DNA from: Candidatus Methylomirabilota bacterium
Lineage (GTDB): Bacteria; Methylomirabilota; Methylomirabilia; Methylomirabilales; 2-02-FULL-66-22
Length of the DNA: 22,378 nucleotides
Assembly (NCBI GenBank): GCA_016209725.1
Contig: JACQVO010000257.1
Coordinates: forward strand, 1 to 22,378
Direction: 5' to 3'
Made by a program: the position numbers and the translations under genes. The notes below the pieces were generated by a model. That model was not told the origin of the DNA. It worked only from the letters and a program-made list of their open reading frames with translations, and made no database searches. Of the stretch, positions 1 through 5,849 are shown in pieces. Every line of letters begins with the position of its first letter. Position 1 is the first letter of the stretch.

Positions 1-137
1 GCCTGAGCGCGAGCGTGTGGATTCTTGTGTTCCTGCCCGGGCTCGCCGGGCTAGTCGCCCTGTCCCTCCGTTCAGCGATCCCGCGGGGAGGGAGAGCGGG
101 CGCGTCAATGCCGGGGGGAGAGCAGGGGTCAAAATGA
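1..137 (+). CDS. C-terminal fragment of a probable integral membrane protein (5' end outside window)
   Basis: Reading frame 3 is open from the window edge to a TGA at 135-137 and encodes about 44 residues. The fragment starts with a hydrophobic stretch rich in Leu, Val and Ala (roughly residues 5-22), followed by a basic, glycine-rich, polar tail. That is the usual look of a last transmembrane helix plus cytoplasmic tail, for example of a transporter. The stop lies about 20 bases before the -35 element of the next promoter, so a gene ending here makes sense of the layout. The family cannot be named from this fragment. A second frame is also open here from an internal GTG at 17 to 214, but its product is arginine-rich and uncharacteristic, and it would run through the promoter. 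Being coding at all is an inference. Confidence 0.4.
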   Translation, partial: LSASVWILVFLPGLAGLVALSLRSAIPRGGRAGASMPGGEQGSK

Positions 138-155
138 TTTTTTCTGAGAAAAGTG

Positions 156-185
156 TTGACAAGCCCGGAACGCTCGTTGTATATA
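156..185 (+). promoter_or_regulatory. sigma-70-type promoter for the wHTH-MNT/HEPN pair
   Basis: A perfect TTGACA at 156-161 is followed after 18 bp by TATATA at 180-185, inside a locally AT-rich patch. Transcription would begin near 192. That gives a leader of only about 16 nt before the ATG at 208, just enough to hold the SD-like GGTGA at 197-201. Confidence 0.65.
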
Positions 186-207
186 GCTCAACGAATGGTG
201 AACGCGA

Positions 208-777
208 ATGCTGACAATGCTTTTCTCATCTCACACCAGGGTGGCCCTCCTCCGTCTGTTCTTCACTCACCCCGAGAGCCGCTACTACGTCCGACAAATC
301 GCTCGCGAGTTGCGCCGCGACATCTCCGGCATCAAACGCGAACTGGACAATCTCGAGAAGGCCGGCCTGTTGCTCAGCGAGAAGGTCGGGAATCTCCGCT
401 ACTACTCCGTGAACAAGACCGCCGCCATCTACTCCGAGGTCAAGAGCATCGTGGCCAAGACCGTCGGCGTGCAGGCCGAGATCTACGAGGCCCTGGCACC
501 CCTCGGCGGCGTGCGTCAGGCCTGGTTGTACTCCACGAATTCCCATCCCCCGGGCGAAGGGATGGGAGCCGTCTTTCTGCTGATTGTAGGCGGGGTGGAT
601 CTCGCGGAGTTGAACGAGGCGATCACACGCCTGGAGGATCACCTGGGCCGCGAGATCAATTACACGGTCTTCGACGAAGGGGAGTTTCAGCGGCGACGGG
701 CGGAGGCGGATCCCTTCCTGACCGAGGTCCTTGGCGGCAGGAACGTCCTGCTCATCGGGCGCGACGATGGCATATGA
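208..777 (+). CDS. Winged-helix DNA-binding protein with degenerate MNT-type nucleotidyltransferase domain
   Basis: The 189-residue protein has an N-terminal winged helix-turn-helix of ArsR/MarR type (about residues 8-75: promoter-recognition helix region, then a wing ending near NLRYYSVNK). Its C-terminal half (about 85-189) has the layout of minimal nucleotidyltransferases that pair with HEPN proteins, including the conserved tail around LGREIN, DPFLTEVL and LLIG. The catalytic signature expected between them (Gly-Ser, then Asp-x-Asp) is not visible: the corresponding stretch reads WLYSTNSH and then GAVFLLIVG, so transferase activity is probably lost. The start at 208 follows an SD-like GGTGA with 6-nt spacing; an in-frame ATG at 217 is an alternative. 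The gene overlaps the HEPN gene by 11 bp, so the two are probably translationally coupled. The likely role is a DNA-binding antitoxin or autoregulator, by inference. Confidence 0.75.
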   Translation: MLTMLFSSHTRVALLRLFFTHPESRYYVRQIARELRRDISGIKRELDNLEKAGLLLSEKVGNLRYYSVNKTAAIYSEVKSIVAKTVGVQAEIYEALAPLGGVRQAWLYSTNSHPPGEGMGAVFLLIVGGVDLAELNEAITRLEDHLGREINYTVFDEGEFQRRRAEADPFLTEVLGGRNVLLIGRDDGI

Positions 778-1216
778 GGATCTTCGGGAGAAGGGCCTCG
801 TCGAGGACATCAAACCGAATTTCCCGGTCGCCAGCGCGCTCATCGCCCGGGCGCTGAAGGATCTGACAACGGCGCGGGCCAACGCCAGCATCGATCGGGA
901 ATGGGCGTATGCAATTGCCTATCAAGGAATGCTCCGAGCCGCGCGAGCCATGATCACGGCAGAGGGATTGCGCCCGCGCGGCCGGGACCAGTCCCGGACG
1001 GTCGTGCTTCTGGCGGGGGCGATGCTGGGGGGGGAGATGCGGGCCCTGGTGAACGCTTTTGATCGGATGCGGCGGCGTTCGCAGACAATCCTGGAGGAGC
1101 CCGGGCAGCCCATCTCCCGGTACGAAGTGGAGGGGGCCATCAAGGACGCCCAGAAATTCATCGAGCGAACACTGGAGTTCGCCCGGACGAAGAATCCCCA
1201 GTTGACCTTGCTGTGA
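767..1216 (+). CDS. HEPN-domain protein, partner of the wHTH-MNT protein
   Basis: This 149-residue, largely alpha-helical protein resembles HEPN partners of MNT-type nucleotidyltransferases: an N-terminal ALIARALKDL helix, the WAYAIAYQGMLRAARAMI helix near residues 45-62, a GLRPRGRDQ turn, and a last helix containing A-x-KFIERTLEF. Family members with RNase activity carry an Arg-x4-6-His motif. Here the corresponding helix reads RMRRRSQTILEE, and the usual His and the following Tyr are absent. The residue after GRDQ, often His, is Ser. The RNase centre therefore looks missing or atypical. The ATG at 767 was chosen because it overlaps the upstream stop and aligns with the usual family length; a TTG at 731 would add 12 unlikely residues. 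HEPN/MNT pairs are known as toxin-antitoxin modules; this copy may be regulatory rather than toxic. Confidence 0.7.
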   Translation: MAYEDLREKGLVEDIKPNFPVASALIARALKDLTTARANASIDREWAYAIAYQGMLRAARAMITAEGLRPRGRDQSRTVVLLAGAMLGGEMRALVNAFDRMRRRSQTILEEPGQPISRYEVEGAIKDAQKFIERTLEFARTKNPQLTLL

Positions 1217-1302
1217 CAGATGCGGCAGGGAGTAAGAGGAAGTGGGAGAAAACGACGGGTGCGGAGGTGAGGGCACCTGACAATGAAGGGAGGTGATGTT
1301 AC

Positions 1303-1353
1303 GTGGCGACCAAGAAGAAGGCGACCAAGAAGGCTGCCAAGAAGAAGAAGTAA
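1303..1353 (+). CDS. Lysine-rich 16-residue peptide, copy 1
   Basis: A GTG start at 1303 opens a 16-codon frame, MATKKKATKKAAKKKK, ending with TAA at 1351-1353. Nine of 16 residues are Lys, and the rest after Met are Ala and Thr. The composition is that of the basic tails of histone H1-like bacterial nucleoid proteins, but without any other domain. The start choice rests on a near-perfect SD (AGGGAGGTGAT, 1287-1297) with 9-nt spacing. An ATG at 1296 lies inside the SD and would read an acidic Gln/Glu-rich frame with only 2-nt spacing, so it is unlikely. All Lys codons are AAG. The peptide could bind DNA, RNA or ribosomes; none of this is shown, and no family is recognised. Confidence 0.6.
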   Translation: MATKKKATKKAAKKKK

Positions 1354-1364
1354 CACCCACCCCT

Positions 1365-1384
1365 GTCTGAGTCGGCACTCAGAC
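1365..1384 (+). other. Hairpin between the two microgenes
   Basis: An 8-bp perfect stem (1365-1372 with 1377-1384) closes a CGGC tetraloop 11 nt after the stop of copy 1. It has no U-tract, so it may stabilise or process the mRNA rather than terminate it. A second, weaker stem (ACCGT 1383-1387 with ACGGT 1395-1399) overlaps its foot. Confidence 0.45.
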
Positions 1385-1423
1385 CGTTCCGAGTACGGTG
1401 ACACGGAAAGGAGGTGATGTTGC

Positions 1424-1474
1424 GTGGCGACCAAGAAGAAGGCGACCAAGAAGGCTGCCAAGAAGAAGAAGTAG
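1424..1474 (+). CDS. Lysine-rich 16-residue peptide, copy 2
   Basis: The frame from GTG 1424 to TAG 1472-1474 encodes the same 16 residues as the first copy, with identical codons. Its SD is better still: AAAGGAGGTGAT at 1407-1418 matches the anti-SD over at least 11 positions, with 9-nt spacing from the GGAGG core to the start. Such a strong SD in front of a 16-codon frame, kept in both copies, is the main evidence for translation. The overlapping frame from ATG 1414/1417 stays open to 1608, but its sequence changes character right after the repeat and it is judged spurious. No promoter is evident directly upstream of either copy; they may be co-transcribed with the HEPN gene. Confidence 0.6.
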   Translation: MATKKKATKKAAKKKK

Positions 1475-1488
1475 TCTCGGCAACCTCA

Positions 1489-1512
1489 CGCTGGGGGCGG
1501 CACCCCCCAGCG
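1489..1512 (+). terminator. GC-rich hairpin after the second microgene (possible terminator)
   Basis: A perfect 9-bp stem (1489-1497 with 1504-1512) with a 6-nt loop follows the second microgene stop by 14 nt. The following bases are A/T-rich but not a continuous T run, so termination efficiency is uncertain. It marks the likely end of the HEPN/microgene transcript. Confidence 0.45.
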
Positions 1513-1558
1513 GCACTCATAAGTGTATTCATATTCCCTGGGGTCGTCAATGTCGGAT

Positions 1559-1587
1559 TTGAATATTTTTTCAGTAAGTTTTATCAT
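1559..1587 (+). promoter_or_regulatory. Candidate promoter in an AT-rich intergenic patch
   Basis: TTGAAT at 1559-1564 and TATCAT at 1582-1587 are separated by exactly 17 bp, within about 120 bp (1515-1625) that are far more AT-rich than anything else in the window. Transcription would start near 1594. AT-rich sequence produces chance matches, so confidence is moderate. Confidence 0.4.
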
Positions 1588-1593
1588 AGTGTT

Positions 1594-1770
1594 ATGCTAG
1601 AAATATAAAGTTTATTATGAGAGTGTTCTGACCCAATCTGGCGAGCCAGGAAAGGCGGTTCTCCCTTGCAGTCGGTTCGCCGCATGTGGTAGTCTCCCCC
1701 CGGTATTCCTTTCTGTTCCCGAAATACACCCCTCGCCTGCCCATGGGACATCCCGTGGGCCTTTCCTTTT
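1594..1770 (+). ncRNA. Candidate small RNA or structured leader upstream of the aldehyde dehydrogenase gene
   Basis: The 433 nt between the second microgene and the dehydrogenase gene show no convincing frame, but they hold a promoter-like pair and, about 175 nt later, a good hairpin with a T-rich tail. The span between could be a free small RNA or an attenuating leader. Visible structure includes a small stem-loop (CTGG-CGAG-CCAG, 1638-1649) and a 9-nt perfect complement between 1648-1656 and 1759-1767, which reaches into the terminator. No known RNA family (SRP RNA, 6S RNA or a named riboswitch) could be matched by eye. Beyond 1770, only a 7-bp inverted repeat (1818-1824 with 1838-1844) and the SD of the next gene are seen. 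Confidence 0.3.
1739..1770 (+). terminator. Intrinsic terminator-like hairpin
   Basis: A 9-bp stem, 1739-1747 with 1752-1760 (one G-T pair), closes an ACAT loop and is followed directly by CTTTCCTTTT (1761-1770). This is the best intrinsic terminator shape in the window. It lies 138 nt upstream of the next start codon, so it either ends a separate small transcript or acts as an attenuator. Confidence 0.5.
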
Positions 1771-1907
1771 CGCCGCGGGGGGCAGAACGTCTGGCGGCGC
1801 GTAGGCTGTGGACATGAGTCTCCTGCTGCTCTCGCGGAGGAGACGGGTGTTGCACCACTCATGATAGGCTGATCGGAAGTGCCGCTCGTCCGCGGAGGAT
1901 TTTGCCC

Positions 1908-3395
1908 ATGGCAGAACGATTTCAGAATTTCATTGATGGGAAATGGGTCGATGCCGCGAACGGAACGGCCTTCGACAATATCAATCCGGCCAACAAGACA
2001 GACGTGCTGGGGAGCTTTCCTCGCTCCGACCACCGGGACGTGGACCGGGCTGTGGAGGCTGCCAAGGCCCATTTTGCCACGTGGCGCCGCATTCCAGCCC
2101 CGCGGCGGGCAGAGATCCTCTTCCGGGCGGGGGAGATCATCGGGCGTCGCAAGGAGGAGTTGGCTCACCTCATGACCCGGGAGATGGGCAAGGTGCTGAA
2201 GGAATCCCTGGGTGAGGTGCAGGAAGCCATGGATATGACCTACTACATTGCCGGCGAGGGACGGCGCCTCTGGGGTGAAACCACGCCCTCGGAGCTTCCG
2301 GACAAGTTCGCCATGACGGTCCGAGTCCCGCTGGGGGTTGTGGGCGCCATCACCCCCTGGAACTTCCCCCTGGCGATCCCGACCTGGAAGCTGGCACCGG
2401 CGCTGGTGGCGGGGAATACAGTGGTCCTCAAGCCTGCCGAGGACGCCCCGTTAATGGCCGTGCGCCTGGTGGAGATCCTGCTCGAGGCGGGCCTGCCGCC
2501 GGGCGTGGCCAACCTCGTCCACGGCTACGGCGAGGAGGCGGGAGCCCCCCTGGTGCGGCACCCGGACGTGTCATTGATCTCGTTCACGGGATCCGCGGAG
2601 GTAGGGCGGGAGGTGGCCATCGCCTGCGCCGCCGAGCACAAGCGGGTCTCCCTGGAGATGGGGGGGAAGAATCCGATCCTGGTGATGGACGATGCGGACC
2701 TGGACCTCGCCGTGGAAGGAGCGATCTGGGGTGGATTCGGGACGTCGGGCCAGCGCTGCACGGCCGCCTCGCGGATCCTCGTCCACAAGCGGGTCGTGAA
2801 GGAGTTTGCCGACCGCCTGGTGACGAAGGCCCAGGCACTTCGGCTGGGCGACGGTCTTCTCCCCACCACGGACGTGGGACCGGTGATCAATGAGGCCCAG
2901 CTAAAGCGCGTGCACAGCTACACCAAGCTCGGCCTCAAGGAAGGGGCCAGGTTGATGTGCGGGGGCGAGATCATCAAGGAAGGCGACTGCCGGAAAGGGT
3001 TCTTCTATGCGCCCAGCGTGTTCGGAGACGTCGTCCCCAAGATGCGGATCGCCCAGGAGGAGATCTTCGGCCCCGTCGTGGCCGTCCTGTCCGTGGCGGG
3101 GCTGGACGAGGCCATCGAGGCGGCGAATACGAGCCGGTATGGACTGTCCGCCGCCATCTATACGCGGGACATCAGCAAGGCCTTCCGCACCATTGATGGG
3201 CTGGGGACGGGGATCATGTACGTGAACGCCTCGACCATCGGCGCGGAGGTCCACCTCCCCTTCGGGGGGATCCGCCAGACGGGCAACGGTCATCGCGAGG
3301 GCGGCCGACAGGTCATGGAGGTCTTCACCGAGTGGAAGGCGGTCTACATCGATTATAGCGGGAAACTTCAGCGGGCACAGATCGACATGAGCTGA
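1908..3395 (+). CDS. NAD(P)-dependent aldehyde dehydrogenase (possible aminoadipate or glutarate semialdehyde dehydrogenase)
   Basis: The 495-residue protein is a full-length ALDH-superfamily enzyme oxidising an aldehyde to an acid. Visible landmarks are the Asn in PWNFP (about 152), the cofactor-binding LKPAED (about 174-179), FTGSAEVG (about 226-233), the general base Glu250 in LEMGGKN, the catalytic Cys284 in GQRCTAAS, and the late EEIFGPVV and PFGG motifs. The ATG at 1908 has GGAGG at 1894-1898 with 9-nt spacing; a TTG two codons upstream is less likely. The substrate cannot be read from the sequence. The next two genes, an OCD/mu-crystallin-family reductase and glutaryl-CoA dehydrogenase, point to a lysine, pipecolate or aminoadipate route, so a semialdehyde of that pathway is the best guess. 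A gap of 110 bp separates it from the next gene. Confidence 0.85.
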   Translation: MAERFQNFIDGKWVDAANGTAFDNINPANKTDVLGSFPRSDHRDVDRAVEAAKAHFATWRRIPAPRRAEILFRAGEIIGRRKEELAHLMTREMGKVLKESLGEVQEAMDMTYYIAGEGRRLWGETTPSELPDKFAMTVRVPLGVVGAITPWNFPLAIPTWKLAPALVAGNTVVLKPAEDAPLMAVRLVEILLEAGLPPGVANLVHGYGEEAGAPLVRHPDVSLISFTGSAEVGREVAIACAAEHKRVSLEMGGKNPILVMDDADLDLAVEGAIWGGFGTSGQRCTAASRILVHKRVVKEFADRLVTKAQALRLGDGLLPTTDVGPVINEAQLKRVHSYTKLGLKEGARLMCGGEIIKEGDCRKGFFYAPSVFGDVVPKMRIAQEEIFGPVVAVLSVAGLDEAIEAANTSRYGLSAAIYTRDISKAFRTIDGLGTGIMYVNASTIGAEVHLPFGGIRQTGNGHREGGRQVMEVFTEWKAVYIDYSGKLQRAQIDMS

Positions 3396-3398
3396 GGG

Positions 3399-3426
3399 GC
3401 AGAGGAGAGAAGAACGGCTCCTCTGC
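3399..3426 (+). terminator. Hairpin after the aldehyde dehydrogenase gene
   Basis: A perfect 9-bp stem (GCAGAGGAG at 3399-3407 with its complement at 3418-3426) with a 10-nt loop begins three bases after the stop codon. There is no T run, so it may only partially terminate or may stabilise the mRNA 3' end. A second 8-bp hairpin (3465-3472 with 3478-3485) sits just before the next start. Confidence 0.4.
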
Positions 3427-3505
3427 ACCCAGCCCCCTTGCTCCACTGCGCAAAGAACCCTCGCGCCTGTCGAAGAGCGGCAGGCGGTGGAGAGACAGGG
3501 AGCGT

Positions 3506-4480
3506 ATGGTCACTGAACTATTGTATCTGTCACGGGCGGAAGTCGAACGGGTCGCCCTCCCCATGGCGGAGATCATCGCCGCGGTAGAGGCAGTCTTCCG
3601 GGAGAAGGGGGAGGGGCGGGTCGAAATGCCACCCAAGATCGGCATCCATCCGGCTGCGGATGACTTCCTCCACGCGATGCCCGCGTATGTCGCCTCCCCG
3701 CGCGCGGCGGGGATCAAGTGGGTGGGGAACTTCCTGAAGAATCCGGCCCGGAATCTGCCGACGATCAGCGGCATGATCGTCCTGAACGATCCCGAGACGG
3801 GCATCCCAGTGGCGGCCATGGACTGCACCTGGATTACCGCCAAGCGCACGGGGGCGGCCAGCGCGGTGGCGGCCAAGTACCTGGCGCGCCCCGATGCCGC
3901 CGTGCTGACGATCATCGGGTGCGGGGTGCAGGGACGAAGCCATCTGGAGGCCATGCTGGTCCAGTTCCCGGGCATTCATCTCGTGAAGGCCTATGACCGG
4001 GTGCGGGCCAATCAGGAACGCTTTGTCCAGGAGATGCAGGCGGCATACGGGGGAAAAATGGTTGCCGCCGAGGATTGCGAATCGGCGGTACGGAACGCTG
4101 ACATCATCGTGACCGCAGCCGAGATTTTGAAGCAGCCGAGGCCTGTTATCCGCCCGGACTGGATCAAACCCGGCGCCTTCTGCATGCCGGTGGATTTCGA
4201 CAGCCTCTTCACCCCGGAGGCCATCCGGGCCATGAACCTGTTCTACACCGACGATGTGGCCCAGATGGAGTTCTACCGGACGATGGGGTATTTCGGCGCG
4301 ACGCCGAGGGCTCAGGGCGATCTCGGCGACGTGGTGGCTGGGAAGAAACCGCCACGGACGCAGCCCGAGCAGCGGACGATGGCCATGCACCTGGGCCTGG
4401 CCATCGAGGACATGGTGACGGCGACCCGCGTCTGTGAGCGCGCCATGGTGCGCGGGATCGGCACTCGTTTGCCGCTGTAA
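3506..4480 (+). CDS. Ornithine cyclodeaminase/mu-crystallin family protein (possible piperideine-carboxylate reductase)
   Basis: The 324-residue protein matches the usual size of this NAD(P)-binding family. It has the family core GIKWVGNF (about 69-76), the ITAKRTGAASAVAAKYL segment (about 110-126), and the Rossmann motif GCGVQGRSH (about 138-146). A later ADIIVTA segment is typical of the second half of the dinucleotide domain. Members include ornithine cyclodeaminase, alanine dehydrogenase, ketimine reductases (mu-crystallin) and enzymes acting on piperideine-2-carboxylate. The sequence alone does not separate these. Position between a semialdehyde-type dehydrogenase and glutaryl-CoA dehydrogenase favours a cyclic imine of lysine breakdown as substrate. 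The ATG at 3506 has GGGAG close upstream (3498-3502). Confidence 0.8.
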   Translation: MVTELLYLSRAEVERVALPMAEIIAAVEAVFREKGEGRVEMPPKIGIHPAADDFLHAMPAYVASPRAAGIKWVGNFLKNPARNLPTISGMIVLNDPETGIPVAAMDCTWITAKRTGAASAVAAKYLARPDAAVLTIIGCGVQGRSHLEAMLVQFPGIHLVKAYDRVRANQERFVQEMQAAYGGKMVAAEDCESAVRNADIIVTAAEILKQPRPVIRPDWIKPGAFCMPVDFDSLFTPEAIRAMNLFYTDDVAQMEFYRTMGYFGATPRAQGDLGDVVAGKKPPRTQPEQRTMAMHLGLAIEDMVTATRVCERAMVRGIGTRLPL

Positions 4481-4599
4481 CCGCGACCTCCCGGCGGTGG
4501 GCATCCTGGCGAACATGGCGCGTGCAGGGAAAGCAATTGGAGGGCCCGATTCGCCGGGAAGAGGGAGTACGCGGTAGCCGCTCGGGCAGGGGGAGAACG

Positions 4600-5766
4600 A
4601 TGAGTGGATTCGTGGGGGTGGATTACTACGAGGTCGAGGGACTCCTTTCGGAGGAGGAGCGGATGATGCGGGACGTTGCCCGGGCGTTTACGGACGAGCA
4701 GATCCTGCCCGTCATCACCCGGCACTTCCGGGAGGGGACATTCCCGACCGGCCTCATCCGGAAAATGGGCGAACTGGGGTTCCTGGGGGCCAACCTGCAG
4801 GGATTTGGCTGCGCGGGGATCACCAATGTGGCCTACGGCCTGATCCTTCAGGAGCTGGAGCGGGGGGACTCGGGTGTGCGCAGTTTCGCGTCGGTGCAGG
4901 GCTCCCTGGTCATGTACCCGATTCACGCCTTTGGTTCGGAGACGCAGAAGCAGCGCTGGCTGCCGAAGCTGGCGGTGGGGGAGGCGGTGGGCTGCTTCGG
5001 GCTGACGGAGCCGGATTTCGGTTCCGACGCGGGGAGTATGGCCACCAAAGCGGTGGAGGTCGGGAGCGAGTTCATCCTGAACGGGACCAAGCTGTGGATC
5101 ACAAACGGCAGCATTGCCGACGTGGCAGTGGTCTGGGCCAAACTGGACGGCGTGATCCGGGGCTTCCTGGTAGAGAAGGGAACGGCCGGCTTCACCGCCC
5201 GCGATATCCATGGGAAACATTCCATGCGGGCTTCCGTGACCTCGGAGCTGTCTTTCCAGGAGTGCCGCATCCCGGCCGACAATCTCCTGCCGATGGGTGA
5301 GGGATTGCGCTCGCCCCTCTCGTGTCTGAACCAGGCGCGGTACGGCATCGCGTGGGGAGCCGTGGGCGCGGCGGTGGCCTGCTACCAGGCCGCCCTGATC
5401 TACAGCCGCCAGCGCATCCAGTTCGGCCGGCCCATCGCCTCCTTCCAACTTGTACAGCAGAAGCTCGTCCACATGCTGACGGAGATCACGAAGGCGCAGC
5501 TGGTGTGCCTCCAGCTCGGCCGGCTCAAGGACGCTGGGCGGCTGCGCCATACGCAGGTGTCCCTGGCCAAGCGAAACAATGTGGCGGCCGCCCTGGAAAT
5601 CGCCCGCCTGGCGCGGGACATCCACGGGGCCAACGGGATCGTGGACGAATATCCGGTCATCCGGCATCTCTTGAATCTGGAATCCGTGTTCACCTATGAG
5701 GGCACCCACGACATCCACACGCTGATCCTGGGGCGGGACATCACCGGGATCTCGGCTCTGGAATGA
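4600..5766 (+). CDS. gcdH: Glutaryl-CoA dehydrogenase (acyl-CoA dehydrogenase family)
   Basis: The enzyme oxidises and decarboxylates glutaryl-CoA to crotonyl-CoA with FAD, feeding electrons to electron-transfer flavoprotein. The 388-residue protein is family length. Diagnostic features are Arg94 in RSFASVQGSLV (the substrate-carboxylate-binding Arg of this subfamily), the FGLTEPDFGSDAGSM segment (about 133-147), the WITNGSIAD flavin-contact region (about 166-174), and the catalytic base Glu367 in FTYEGTHDIHTLILGRDITG. The Arg and the YEGTHDIH context separate it from generic short-chain acyl-CoA dehydrogenases. The ATG at 4600 follows AGGGGGAG (4588-4595) with 4-nt spacing; an upstream TTG/GTG-type extension from 4522 adds an Arg/Gly-rich stretch unlike the family. 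It is the strongest clue that the three-gene cluster degrades lysine or a related C5-C6 acid. Confidence 0.9.
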   Translation: MSGFVGVDYYEVEGLLSEEERMMRDVARAFTDEQILPVITRHFREGTFPTGLIRKMGELGFLGANLQGFGCAGITNVAYGLILQELERGDSGVRSFASVQGSLVMYPIHAFGSETQKQRWLPKLAVGEAVGCFGLTEPDFGSDAGSMATKAVEVGSEFILNGTKLWITNGSIADVAVVWAKLDGVIRGFLVEKGTAGFTARDIHGKHSMRASVTSELSFQECRIPADNLLPMGEGLRSPLSCLNQARYGIAWGAVGAAVACYQAALIYSRQRIQFGRPIASFQLVQQKLVHMLTEITKAQLVCLQLGRLKDAGRLRHTQVSLAKRNNVAAALEIARLARDIHGANGIVDEYPVIRHLLNLESVFTYEGTHDIHTLILGRDITGISALE

Positions 5767-5810
5767 CGCGCGCGCTCGGCGCGGCGACCTCCTGGCAGGC
5801 GGAGATTCCC

Positions 5811-5840
5811 TTTACACCGCGCGCACCGGTGTGTTATAGC
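5811..5840 (+). promoter_or_regulatory. Promoter for the lpt-rpoN-PTS operon, possibly leaderless
   Basis: TTTACA at 5811-5816 and TATAGC at 5835-5840 are 18 bp apart (17 bp if TTATAG is taken). The ATG of lptC is at 5850, only 10 nt after the -10 element. Transcription should therefore begin within a few bases of the start codon, and no SD precedes it. Confidence 0.5.
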
Positions 5841-5849
5841 ATAGCCGTC

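Larger units (their letters stand above)
1282..1474 (+). repeat. Tandem duplication carrying two identical lysine-rich microgenes
   Basis: Two copies of a unit of about 70 bp, offset by exactly 121 bp, run from roughly 1282 to 1353 and 1403 to 1474. The 48 coding bases (1303-1350 and 1424-1471) are identical. In the SD leader just upstream (1286-1302 versus 1407-1423) only two positions differ. Similarity decays quickly before the SD and after the stop codon. The unit therefore covers exactly SD plus coding region, which suggests duplication with selection on the translated part, or very recent duplication. Confidence 0.85.

Noticed and set aside
1296..1608. Acidic Gln/Glu-rich frames starting at the ATGs inside the two SD sequences (1296 and 1414/1417)
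   Set aside because: The ATGs at 1296 and 1417 lie only about 2 nt from the SD core, and 1414 falls inside it. The two copies give different lengths and unrelated tails after the repeat, so this frame is not conserved between the copies.
1594..1770. Resemblance of CCAGGAAAGGCGG near 1646-1658 to the SRP RNA core (GGAAGGAAGC-type)
   Set aside because: The conserved order and flanking pairing of the SRP apical loop are not present, and no long rod-like stem surrounds it.
4312..5718. 468-codon minus-strand open frame opposite glutaryl-CoA dehydrogenase
   Set aside because: It is antisense to a gene with intact catalytic residues, and its own composition is His/Arg/Pro-rich without motifs.
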